Below the pieces are notes generated by a model, which saw only the letters and a program-made list of their open reading frames with translations, searched no databases and was not told where the DNA came from. Position numbers and translations under genes: made by a program. From Roseinatronobacter alkalisoli (GTDB lineage: Bacteria; Pseudomonadota; Alphaproteobacteria; Rhodobacterales; Rhodobacteraceae), in assembly GCF_028745735.1 (NCBI RefSeq), contig NZ_JAQZSM010000003.1:124001-188000 (forward strand): a DNA stretch of 64,000 nt, read 5' to 3'. This document shows, in pieces, positions 53,393-61,953 of this stretch; the stretch's first letter is position 1, and each line of letters begins with the position of its first letter.

Positions 53393-54820
53393 TCAGCCCG
53401 CCCAATCTACATATCCAAGACGCAGGTAATCCTCGCCATAGGCGGCGCGGCCAAGGGATTCAATTTCCGCATCATAGATGCTTTCAAGCGTCAGTCGGTA
53501 ATATTTCTGTGGCGGGTCAAACGGCGGCAGCTCCCGCCCCAGTCCAGCCCCCAATAGCGGCAAGCTGTCGCGCAGCATATCATCGCGCAGGACGTGCCGG
53601 ATTGGCCCGCGCGATGCGATATCAGCAATCTGTTCCGATTGAAGTGCCCATGCAGGACGGGTCATCATGCTTGTCTGGCCGTTCAGATTGGCATGCACGA
53701 AGCGCAGAAACGCCTTGAACGCCCGGCAGTGTTCGTCCACGCCATAATCATCCATGGGACTGCCCTTTTCAGGCAGGGTGACATCATAGACATGTGCCAG
53801 AAACCGGCGCACATTTTCACGCGCGCCATGCAGCACCTGATTACGATAGACATAATGGGCGCGCTCCAGCGGGTGGCTGATGACACTGAAGGACAAATGC
53901 CCAGGATTCGTCCGTAGCCAGTCTTGCCAGCTTTCAGGGCTGAAATCATGCAGCAGATCACCGCGCGCAGCGCCGTCAATCCCGGCCATCCAGTCCAGAA
54001 TGTCACCATCACGAACGCCACCACCCAATGGCGCATAGGCAAGCGGAAGGCTGCGGCACGCGCGATAGGCCCAGATCTGCCCCCCGCGCAGGGGTTCAAA
54101 GCCGGGGGTGCGCGACAGATTGAACCTGTCGAGCCGCGCCATGCCATCGCGCACAGCGTCATAATTGCTCAGCTTCTGTTCCAGCGGCTCGGGGTTCTGG
54201 CGTTTCAGCTTGCCGGATGTCTTTTCAATCTGCGCATCGATTCCCAGCCATCTGGCCAGACCGTTCAGCACCTGGACGTCATTCGCATCATCATAGGCAA
54301 TATAGAACGCGGTCTGGCCAGATTCCTGCAACATGCGCTGGATACGCAACTGAAATGCCTGCAACTGCGCGACATGGTTTTCAAATTCCACTGGGTCAAA
54401 GGCAACCTGCGCGCTTCGCTTGGTTTTCACATCGCCCAGTTTCCATTGCTGCGTTGCCTGCGCAATCTTGAGCGAGACGTAGCTGTCCAGCGGGTTGCGC
54501 GTCAGGATGATCTTGGCGCAGCACGGGTCATCCATGATCGTGGGCAGAATGCGCGGGTCGTGATCATGGAAAAACCGGAACCCCGCCAGCCCGTCATGCT
54601 GCCGGATACCCTCCAGCAATGGAAAGGGGTTCTCTTCGCGCTGCTTCTGGGTCACCCCCAGAAGTTCATCACAGCCCTGATGGCCGATGAAGGCAGGGTT
54701 AAATGCCTCTCCCAGACAGGTCAGGCCGTCGAATTCGTTCAGATTGGCTTCTAACAGGTTGGACCCGGTGCGCATTTCGGCCAGAAGCACGAAATAGGTG
54801 AATCCTTTAACTGTTGTCAT
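53393..54820 (-). CDS. Sulfotransferase, probably two tandem sulfotransferase domains
   Basis: This 475-residue protein would transfer sulfate from PAPS to a carbohydrate or lipid. The N-terminal domain has a 5'-phosphosulfate loop LLAEMRTGSNLLEANL (12-27), as in NodH/Stf0 enzymes, and a 3'-phosphate motif IILTRNPLDSYVSLK (104-118). The C-terminal half has a second 3'-phosphate-like motif, SFSVISHPLERAHYVYRN (310-327), in the style of sulfotransferase family 2, but I see no second 5' loop. No signal or span is visible. It is the last gene of a run with three glycosyltransferases, 73 bases after the GT14-like gene. Confidence 0.82.
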   Translation of the reverse strand: MTTVKGFTYFVLLAEMRTGSNLLEANLNEFDGLTCLGEAFNPAFIGHQGCDELLGVTQKQREENPFPLLEGIRQHDGLAGFRFFHDHDPRILPTIMDDPCCAKIILTRNPLDSYVSLKIAQATQQWKLGDVKTKRSAQVAFDPVEFENHVAQLQAFQLRIQRMLQESGQTAFYIAYDDANDVQVLNGLARWLGIDAQIEKTSGKLKRQNPEPLEQKLSNYDAVRDGMARLDRFNLSRTPGFEPLRGGQIWAYRACRSLPLAYAPLGGGVRDGDILDWMAGIDGAARGDLLHDFSPESWQDWLRTNPGHLSFSVISHPLERAHYVYRNQVLHGARENVRRFLAHVYDVTLPEKGSPMDDYGVDEHCRAFKAFLRFVHANLNGQTSMMTRPAWALQSEQIADIASRGPIRHVLRDDMLRDSLPLLGAGLGRELPPFDPPQKYYRLTLESIYDAEIESLGRAAYGEDYLRLGYVDWAG

Positions 54821-54893
54821 GTCTTGGTCCCAGATTGTCGCCGCCTGAAGTCGGCTGCGTTCATCAGCGTTCCTGCCCCTGAAGCGCTATGCT

Positions 54894-56582
54894 TCAGCGT
54901 TTGTAATCCTGTAACAACACCGGCGGCAAACCCATATTGCGCAATTGCGCAAGATAATCTTCAAATCCGTCCAGTGGTTTGATCTCCGGCAGGTCAGAAA
55001 CTGACGCAGATGTGTCGGGCAGAATGCCCTGCAGGGTGTCGGACAGGTTTTTCTGCGGGTCTTGCAGGAATTCCCGCAGCGTCCAGATGCGTATATCTGC
55101 AAGCGCCCATTTTGAACGTAAGACAGAAATGAATTCCTGCTCGCGCTTCTGCAGCCAGCCGATATGGCCAAGAAGGTCATTTACCTTGTAGTCGCCGCGA
55201 AACAACGGCAGCAGAAATGCACCGCTGATAACCGAAATCCGGGCGTTGCGGTCCGTGGCCATGAACCAGTTCAGTTCCGGTGTCATACGGTCGCGGCTGT
55301 TATAGGAAAAACACTGCCGTTCCCCGCGCGTGGCCCATATCAGGTTGGTCAGGAACATGCGCGGGTTATAGTCACGAAGCGCCGCCGAATTGCTGATCGC
55401 GCCGTGATAAACCTGCGCGCCACCATGAAATTCCACTTTTTCTGGCGCATAAAGATGGCCGTGTACGCGGCAGCCTGCGGCATTGCTCAGCCAGAAGTCG
55501 AAATTCCGGAACACCTGTTCAAACCCGCAAAAGACCGAATAGGGCGCGGCGGTTCTGGTATGCGCGGAATCATCCAGCGGAAAGCGGCTTTGCATATATA
55601 ATCCCGCCCGCCCTTCGCTGCGTTGCCGGGCGGCCAGTTCGAAATAGCGGTCAATCTTGGCGGGTTGCGGGTCAATCGGTTGCGCGCGCGCCGACTGGCC
55701 GGACAGGAAGAAATCATATAGCCCCTGTGCTTCTGGCCAGATCTTGCGGGCCACAAAGCAATCCGACCGGCGCAGAAGCTGCATGTGATCATCATAAAAC
55801 AGATTGGGGCGGCCGTTGCGGTCAAATTTCACCAGGGTCAGAGAACGGCTTTCGATCCGGTCAGACACCAGCCGCACCATGGTCTGGAAATAGCTTTCAT
55901 CGGGTATCCATGTACCCTTGAAATACCGGTCATAGCGTGCGCGTTTGGGATGGGCGAAAATGTCCTGCAGGGTCTTGCGCGACAGGCACCACCATTGCGA
56001 CCCCATATGCGGCTGCAACGGGCGCGGCACTTCGCGGCGAATCCCCAGACGGCGCTGAACCTCTACCAGCAGATCGAACGCCCATTTATGCCGCTTCCAT
56101 GACAGCGGAAAATGCAACGTGAAGCGTTCCTCTGACAGACCGCCCTTGATCCAGGGCGCGTGGCCAATCGACACGGATTCGATGAAATCGACACCGCGGC
56201 GCTGTGCCAGCCAGTCGATCAGTTCAGATGCGGGGCGCAGTGGCAGACAGGCACCCGATGCCAGCAATACGTGTTCGACCTGCGGGAATTCGGCCAATAT
56301 CTGTTGTGATGCGGCCTGCGTTGCCGCGACAATCGGCCATGTCCCCCATTCACAGCGGAATCGTGTGCTGAAGCGCAACAACGGATGGGCGCCAATATCC
56401 TGCCTGAATTCCGCGATTTCATCCGCGCTGACAGCCCGGTCAACATGAATGACCACCGGACAATCCGCCGCCAGCCAGAACCGCGCCAGTTGTGCCGTCC
56501 GGTGCAAGGCCGTGTGGCACAGGATGACCACACCCAGCGGCGCAGAATGTACCGCGACTGTCTGGCCGGTGTTGGTGCTCAT
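54894..56582 (-). CDS. Core-2/I-branching type glycosyltransferase (GT14) with C-terminal extra domain
   Basis: This is a 562-residue protein. Residues 10-290 resemble the Branch family of beta-1,6-N-acetylglucosaminyl- or xylosyltransferases: VILCHTALHRTAQLARFWL, VVIHVDRAVSADEI, VEHVLLASGACLPLRPASELIDWL, GSQWWCLSRKTLQDI and GTWIPDESYFQTMV. The remaining C-terminal 270 residues (PYSVFCGFEQVFRNFDFWL; FHGGAQVYHGAISNSAALRDYNPRMFL) match a domain of unknown function attached to such enzymes in Rhodobacterales (DUF5928-like, from memory). The start overlaps the GT2 stop by ATGA. Sugar donor and acceptor are unknown. Confidence 0.8.
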   Translation of the reverse strand: MSTNTGQTVAVHSAPLGVVILCHTALHRTAQLARFWLAADCPVVIHVDRAVSADEIAEFRQDIGAHPLLRFSTRFRCEWGTWPIVAATQAASQQILAEFPQVEHVLLASGACLPLRPASELIDWLAQRRGVDFIESVSIGHAPWIKGGLSEERFTLHFPLSWKRHKWAFDLLVEVQRRLGIRREVPRPLQPHMGSQWWCLSRKTLQDIFAHPKRARYDRYFKGTWIPDESYFQTMVRLVSDRIESRSLTLVKFDRNGRPNLFYDDHMQLLRRSDCFVARKIWPEAQGLYDFFLSGQSARAQPIDPQPAKIDRYFELAARQRSEGRAGLYMQSRFPLDDSAHTRTAAPYSVFCGFEQVFRNFDFWLSNAAGCRVHGHLYAPEKVEFHGGAQVYHGAISNSAALRDYNPRMFLTNLIWATRGERQCFSYNSRDRMTPELNWFMATDRNARISVISGAFLLPLFRGDYKVNDLLGHIGWLQKREQEFISVLRSKWALADIRIWTLREFLQDPQKNLSDTLQGILPDTSASVSDLPEIKPLDGFEDYLAQLRNMGLPPVLLQDYKR

Positions 56583-57601
56583 GCCCAGTCTCCTTTCGAC
56601 ATCAGCCCCAGTATTTCAAGCTGACGCCAGTTGATATACTCGGTCGAGAAGTCGCACCACAAATCGCCTTGCTCCTGCAATCCCCGGTCATAGGCCATAT
56701 ACTCACGGCTGCCGGCGTAATGTTCGCGCCGGACAAGTTCCTCGCGCGCTTTCGCAACGATTGTGTCCAGAAACTTGGCGTGCATCAGCACGCCCGATGC
56801 CTGCTCGCCGCCGCTTTCGTCATAGACCTTGTTCAATCCCCGCGGCAGCAACATATGGGTCGAACTGACATAGGCATATTTGCGCGACCAGTGGACCAGG
56901 GGCGTCTTGTTCAGCGCGGGTGATTGTTCGGGGGTGTCGCGCTGAAAGGCACGCGCGCGGACACCGCCCTGAATCCACAGGTTCTGGAATTTCGCGTTGC
57001 GCTTGATGGAATAGTTGCAGGCATCAAACCAACGTGCAATTTCAAACGGATTCTGCCCGCTGGAATAGGGCTGTGCTGTCACCGGCCCTTTGGGGTACAT
57101 GTCCAGCAACATGGCCGAAAACGACCGCCGCGCCTGACTTTCCAGCCAGTCGGTCAGGGCATGCAGGGGGCGCGTGTCGCAAAACGGATAGACCAGAAAT
57201 TCATCAACATCGACCACCAGCGTCCAGTGCCCTGCCCCATAGCGCCATTGCAGATGGTTCAGCCAGTCCACCCCGAAACTCGACGCCTTGTAGCTGGCCC
57301 CCGTCACCCAAAGCGACACATCTTTCTGGCGTTCCAGATATTCGGTCGTCCCGTCATCCGACGCATTATCGACCATCAGGAAATGCTCGACGCCTTGTGC
57401 GCGGTAATAGTCCAGAAAATACGGCAGGCGCACCAGTTCATTGCGCAATGTGGTGAAGGCCAGAATATCACCTTGCCGGATATTCGCTGTGCGGTTGATA
57501 CGGGGGGTCAGTTCAAGGCTTTTGCGCAAGGCGCGCATCAGTTTGGTTTGTCGCTGCGCACGCAGCCTGAATTGCGCCTTCAGTCCCTTCATCCGTCCCA
57601 C
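56579..57601 (-). CDS. Family 2-like glycosyltransferase (first sister)
   Basis: This 340-residue GT-A enzyme is of the Glyco_tranf_2_4 type. LAFTTLRNELVRLPYFLDYYRAQGVEHFLMVDNASDDGT is the nucleotide-sugar binding half, and VVDVDEFLVYP provides the DxD-like metal site. HWSRKYAYVSSTHMLLPRGL follows. It shares its whole architecture with the next gene upstream, down to the C-terminal W-RQLEILGLMSKGDWA pattern, so the two are duplicates. It overlaps the GT14-like gene by ATGA. Confidence 0.85.
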   Translation of the reverse strand: MGRMKGLKAQFRLRAQRQTKLMRALRKSLELTPRINRTANIRQGDILAFTTLRNELVRLPYFLDYYRAQGVEHFLMVDNASDDGTTEYLERQKDVSLWVTGASYKASSFGVDWLNHLQWRYGAGHWTLVVDVDEFLVYPFCDTRPLHALTDWLESQARRSFSAMLLDMYPKGPVTAQPYSSGQNPFEIARWFDACNYSIKRNAKFQNLWIQGGVRARAFQRDTPEQSPALNKTPLVHWSRKYAYVSSTHMLLPRGLNKVYDESGGEQASGVLMHAKFLDTIVAKAREELVRREHYAGSREYMAYDRGLQEQGDLWCDFSTEYINWRQLEILGLMSKGDWA

Positions 57602-57742
57602 TCATACAGCACTGGCCGGGTATGCGACACACTCACACTGCGTCCCCGGTTCCGGGTTAATTTCCGACAGCTTTGCCCAACCCGGTCAGGACATGCAATA
57701 TTTCATCGCGACATTGCGGAATAATTCAGGCAGCGTGGCCAC

Positions 57743-58771
57743 TCAGGCCCATCCGCCGCGCGATATCAGACCAAGCTGTTCAAGCTGCTGCCACCCTTCG
57801 AACCGTGTTGAGGTTTCGCACCATAAGTCCGGTGACGTGGCCACTGCATCATAATAGCTGTCAAACACCGGCGCATTGCCGAAATGCTGGCCGCGCGCTT
57901 TCTCAACCGGGGCTTTTTCAACCACGGAATGCAGGAATTTCGTGTGCAGCAACGCCCCGGCAATACCTTCGCCACCGGTGCGGTCATAAAACCGGTTCAG
58001 CGCGCGCGGCAGAATGGAATGCGTGGAATTCACCCAGGTATTGTGCCAGCTCCATTTGATCAGTGGCAGTTTTGTCAGGGTCGGCGCGCGGTTTGGCGTA
58101 TCCTTGAAAAATGTTCTTGCCCGTGGCCCACCCTGAATCAGCAAGGCATCCAGAAGGGGTTTGTGCAGAATGGAATAGTTCCCCGCATCAAACCAGTTCA
58201 GAACCGCAATCGGGTCTGTCCCCGGCGGGCAGGTCTGCGCGGCAAGCGGCCCTTTGGGGTACATTTCCAGCATCATCGCAGGCATAATCGCCTGCCCTTG
58301 GCACTCCAGCCAGTCGGTCAGTGCAGGCAAGGGCCGGGTATCCCAATGCGGATAGATCAGCAACTCATCGGCATCGGCCACCACGCACCATTGCCCCGAC
58401 CCGTAGCGCAACATCAGCGCATTGATCCAGTCCATGCCGAAGCGCGATTGTTTATAGCTGGCCGCACTGCCCCAGACAGATGTGTCGGGCTGATCCAGCA
58501 GCAGTTGCCGCGTGCCATCCGTGCTGTCATTATCGACAAACAGGAAATGCCCGACGCCCAGCCTGCGGTAATGATGCAGGAACCAGTCAATGCGTTCGCG
58601 TTCATTACGGATGGTGCAGAACAGCAGGATGTCGCTGCGCGCCCATGTCCCCCGTTTCAGCGCTGTCAGGTCACGCGCCTTGCCAACGGCGCGCGCACGC
58701 AGGCGGCGGCGTTTCCAGCGCATACGAAAATCAAACCAGCGATCCTGGGAAGTGGGAACGGGGACAAGCAT
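57743..58771 (-). CDS. Family 2-like glycosyltransferase (second sister)
   Basis: This 342-residue sister of the neighbouring GT2 has LLFCTIRNERERIDWFLHHYRRLGVGHFLFVDNDSTDGT and the DxD-like VADADELLIYPHWDTRP. It ends GWQQLEQLGLISRGGWA, matching its sister. A basic N-terminus (RMRWKRRRLRARAVGKARDL) could bind membrane. It is the first gene of the cluster, with 141 bases before the sister gene, and a 353-base gap with repeat C separates it from galU on the other side. Confidence 0.85.
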   Translation of the reverse strand: MLVPVPTSQDRWFDFRMRWKRRRLRARAVGKARDLTALKRGTWARSDILLFCTIRNERERIDWFLHHYRRLGVGHFLFVDNDSTDGTRQLLLDQPDTSVWGSAASYKQSRFGMDWINALMLRYGSGQWCVVADADELLIYPHWDTRPLPALTDWLECQGQAIMPAMMLEMYPKGPLAAQTCPPGTDPIAVLNWFDAGNYSILHKPLLDALLIQGGPRARTFFKDTPNRAPTLTKLPLIKWSWHNTWVNSTHSILPRALNRFYDRTGGEGIAGALLHTKFLHSVVEKAPVEKARGQHFGNAPVFDSYYDAVATSPDLWCETSTRFEGWQQLEQLGLISRGGWA

Positions 58772-58963
58772 GGGTCAGTCATGCCACAGTTCCCGCGCAA
58801 GGCAAGTCCAAAGACACTGCAGCAGGGCCTTGCCGGTCGCGATGTGGATGAGGGTTTTGAGGACGGAGGAAGTATTCACCCCCCGGCGCAACGGGATCGA
58901 TTTCGTCGTAGAAGCAACGACACACACGGCTTGAAGCTGTCTTAGGTGGAACGCAAAGGCGCA
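58772..58963. other. Intergenic stretch upstream of the glycosyltransferase cluster
   Basis: No gene or RNA is recognised. It must hold the promoter of the GT2 gene at 58771. The remainder of the 353-base gap holds repeat C and the galU terminator. Confidence 0.4.
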
Positions 58964-59027
58964 GAACAAGGGCGCAGTCAGCCGCGCCATCGGCGGGCCG
59001 TCCTGCGGCCTGCCGATGGCGCTGGCT
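58964..59027 (+). repeat. Palindromic intergenic repeat, copy C (short form)
   Basis: GCGCCATCGGC (58984-58994) and GCCGATGGCGC (59012-59022) form a perfect 11-bp stem, with AGCC/GGCT extending it across one bulge. Inside is GGCCGTCCTGCGGCC, a second small hairpin. The leader GAACAAGGGCGCAG (58964-58977) is identical to copy A. Confidence 0.7.
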
Positions 59028-59068
59028 TCATTCATGTCCCGACATCCGCTTCACGCCCGGCACATTGC

Positions 59069-59095
59069 AAAAGGGGCGCGCCATTGGCCCGCCCC
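59069..59095 (-). terminator. Rho-independent terminator of galU
   Basis: On the reverse strand GGGGCG and CGCCCC arms (59073-59095) with an inner GCC/GGC pairing are followed by TTTT (complement of 59069-59072). It starts 30 bases after the galU stop. Confidence 0.8.
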
Positions 59096-59124
59096 ATTGT
59101 TCATGCACCCCTGCGGCGCGTGGG

Positions 59125-60018
59125 TTATTGCGCGGCCTGGCGCTGCGTCATCATGTCGGTCAGGAATTCCTGAAGTTCATCATGCAGTTCCGCACGCGCC
59201 AGCCCGAATGCCACTGTGGCTTGCAGGAACCCCGCCTTGGACCCGCAATCATAGCGCTGCCCTTCGAAGCGGTAGCCATAAACGTTGCGCTTTTCCGCGA
59301 TTTCGCGGGCTATGGCGTCTGTCAGCTGGATTTCCCCGCCAACGCCCGGTTTGATCTGATCCAGGTGGCGCATCACATCAGGCGACAGGATATAGCGCCC
59401 GATCGCCGCCAGGTTGGACGGCTGCGTGCCGGGTGCGGGTTTTTCGACCATGCCCGACATGGGCAGAATCGGGCCAATCGCGGGGGGCACATCCATGATG
59501 CCGTAGCTGGATGCCTTGTCAGGGGCCACTTCCATGGCGGCGATCATGTTGCCGCCGGTTTGTGCATAAGCCTCAATCATCTGTTGCAGACAAGGCTTGT
59601 CGGCGGCGATCACGTCATCAGGCAGCAACACCGCGAAGGGTTCATCCCCCACCAGATGGCGCGCGCACCACACCGCATGCCCCAGACCAAGCGCCTGATG
59701 CTGGCGCACATAGGCAATTGCGCCGCTGTCCATATTGGTGGCCTGCAGGGTTTCCAGAAGTTCGGACTTGCCCTTGGCACGAAGCGAGTTTTCAAGTTCC
59801 GGCGCATGGTCGAAATAATCTTCCAGCGCGCTCTTGCCGCGCGAGGTGACAAAAATGAATTCGGTAATGCCTGCGGCGCGGGCTTCGTCAATCGCGTATT
59901 GAATAAGCGGGCGATCCACCAGGGTCATGATCTCCTTCGGGACGGATTTTGTTGCCGGAAGAAACCGTGTGCCCATGCCTGCTACGGGGAAAACTGCTTT
60001 TGTAACCTTGCGCTTCAT
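59125..60018 (-). CDS. galU: UTP-glucose-1-phosphate uridylyltransferase
   Basis: This is a 297-residue enzyme making UDP-glucose for surface glycans. The nucleotide-binding motif is [24 protein letters not shown]-like ([18 protein letters not shown]). [31 protein letters not shown] and [21 protein letters not shown] follow, and the end has [20 protein letters not shown]. The ATG at 60018 is preferred because GGAG lies 6 bases before it; the ATG at 60030 overlaps that site. It stands beside the glycosyltransferase cluster, which may use its product. Confidence 0.96.
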   Translation of the reverse strand: [297 protein letters not shown]

Positions 60019-60156
60019 CTGTCGCTCCATTCGGTTGAACCTGCTTCAATTAACGAATGGTAAACAGGGGAAATACGGCAGGTTTTGGGTCAAATCACGG
60101 GCGATGCATGGCAATTCACGTTTTTGTGCGTGCCAATGCAGATACGCTGCGCGCGC

Positions 60157-60963
60157 TTAACCCTGCAGCAGTTCAACTGTCGGACTTGCGGCAATGAAGA
60201 ACGGGTTTTCAAAACCCGGCTTACCGTAAGCCAGCACATCATGCCCCGCAAAGGTCACCACACGCCCGCCCGCACCGCGCAACACTGCATCGCCTGCGGC
60301 CGTGTCCCATTCCATTGTCCGGCCAAGGCGCGGATACAGATCCGCTTCGCCCGTGGCGACAAGACAGAATTTCAGCGACGATCCCGCGCTGCGCATATCC
60401 GCAACATTATAGCGGTTGATATAGGCATCTGTCGCCTGATCACGGTGGGACTTCGACGCAACCACCAGCACCGCGCCCATATCGGCCTTGCGCAACTGCA
60501 ATTGCGTCAGGGTGCTACGGGTTTCCACAGCAAAAGGCCCGGTTTCTTCCACGCTGACACCATCGGCGCGGGTATAGAACAGGCGCCCCTTGGCGGGGGC
60601 ATAGACGACACCGCGCAACGGCACGCCCTTCTCGACATAGGCAATATTGACAGTGAAATCGCCGCGCCGGTTGATAAATTCCTTAGTGCCGTCCAGCGGG
60701 TCAACAATGATGAAACTGTCGGCAGTGACAGAATGGCTTTGGGCCTGTTCTTCGGTAACCACCGCAACCCCCGGAAATGCCCGCGCCAGACCCGCGGAAA
60801 TCACGGCATCCGCAGCTTCATCCGCGGCGGTGACCGGGCTGTCATCGGATTTACTGCGGATTTCGAAATCAGGGCCATCATATATGCCCATGATGACATC
60901 CCCTGCCAGTAGCGCAAGCGCGCGGAATTCGGTTTCGATGCGCTGAAAATCAACTGATGACAT
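60157..60963 (-). CDS. cysQ: 3'(2'),5'-bisphosphate nucleotidase CysQ
   Basis: This 268-residue magnesium phosphatase of the inositol-monophosphatase fold hydrolyses PAP, the by-product of PAPS-dependent sulfation and sulfate reduction. Motifs: the VTEEQ region (Glu), metal site DPLDGTKEFINRRGDFTVNIA and the second WDTAAGDAVLRGAGG. The C-terminal third is complete. It follows galU upstream by 138 bases on the same strand and lies a few genes from the sulfotransferase, which makes the assignment to PAP recycling attractive. Confidence 0.93.
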   Translation of the reverse strand: MSSVDFQRIETEFRALALLAGDVIMGIYDGPDFEIRSKSDDSPVTAADEAADAVISAGLARAFPGVAVVTEEQAQSHSVTADSFIIVDPLDGTKEFINRRGDFTVNIAYVEKGVPLRGVVYAPAKGRLFYTRADGVSVEETGPFAVETRSTLTQLQLRKADMGAVLVVASKSHRDQATDAYINRYNVADMRSAGSSLKFCLVATGEADLYPRLGRTMEWDTAAGDAVLRGAGGRVVTFAGHDVLAYGKPGFENPFFIAASPTVELLQG

Positions 60964-61102
60964 GAAGTGGTCCTTTGCCTTTGTCCTTCGCGAAATGAGA
61001 CGGGGTTCCGTCCGCCCGCCAAGACAGATTGCCGAAACCCCGGTTTCGCGTTAAACTTGTTCTGACGCGTGGGGCGCAGTCGCGCAACCCGCACCTGAAG
61101 TA

Positions 61103-61936
61103 ATGAGCGCAAATATGCACACTTCCACTGGTCGCAGTTCGATCTGGGCGCAGTTGTTCACCACAATGTCCCTGATATTCAATCAGGCTGTGCGCAATGT
61201 ACGCAAGAACCACGGCAATGCCATCATCGGGCTTTTGCTGAATATCGCGCAGACACTTATCCTTGTTGCGGTCTTCATGGCGATATTCCTTTTCGCGGGC
61301 ATGCGTGCGGCAGCGGTGCGCGGGGATGTGCTGCTGTATCTGATGACGGGCGTGTTCATGTTCATGGCCCATGTCAAGGTCATTGGCGCTGTGGCCGGGG
61401 CCGACGGGCCGGCATCGGCGATGATGAAACACCGCCCGATGAACCCGATTGTTGCCATCGGCGGCGCGGCACTCGGGGAATTGTATATTCAGGTGGTGAC
61501 AGTGATTGTGTTGCTGTTTCTGTATCACGCGCTGTGGACCCCGCTGACCATTTACCAGCCCATTCAGACCTTTGCGGTATTTCTGACCGTGTGGTTTGCC
61601 GGGCTGGCCATTGGTGTGGTGATGTACGCGCTGAAACCATGGTTACCCAGTGCCAGCAAACTGGTGACCATGTTCTATACTCGGCTGAACATGGTGGCAT
61701 CGGGCAAGTTCTTTCTGGCCAATACCCTGCCCGATTCCGTTCTGCCCTATTTCCTGTGGAACCCGCTGTTTCATGCCATTGACCAATCGCGGGGCTATGC
61801 GTTCATCAACTATAATCCGATGCATACCTGGGTCTATTACCCGGTAATTTTCGGGGTCGCTGTACTGGTTCTGGGGATGCTGGGCGAATTCTACACCCGC
61901 TCGCGCGTATCAATGAGCTGGTCTGCCAAACACTGA
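61103..61936 (+). CDS. Polysaccharide ABC-2 exporter permease, KpsM/Wzm type
   Basis: This is a 277-residue membrane protein with six predicted spans (IIGLLLNIAQTLILVAVFMAIFLFA; VTVIVLLFLYHALWTPL; YYPVIFGVAVLVLGMLGEFYTRSR). The ABC-2 exporter pattern includes NPLFHAIDQSRGYAFINYNP, close to the NPL(x)H motif of capsule and O-antigen permeases. Such proteins need an ATPase partner (KpsT/Wzt type), which is not in the window. An ATG four codons on is an alternative start. It is followed by the convergent pyrF after 17 bases. Confidence 0.83.
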   Translation: MSANMHTSTGRSSIWAQLFTTMSLIFNQAVRNVRKNHGNAIIGLLLNIAQTLILVAVFMAIFLFAGMRAAAVRGDVLLYLMTGVFMFMAHVKVIGAVAGADGPASAMMKHRPMNPIVAIGGAALGELYIQVVTVIVLLFLYHALWTPLTIYQPIQTFAVFLTVWFAGLAIGVVMYALKPWLPSASKLVTMFYTRLNMVASGKFFLANTLPDSVLPYFLWNPLFHAIDQSRGYAFINYNPMHTWVYYPVIFGVAVLVLGMLGEFYTRSRVSMSWSAKH

Positions 61937-61953
61937 CCGGCGCGGGCGGCAGT

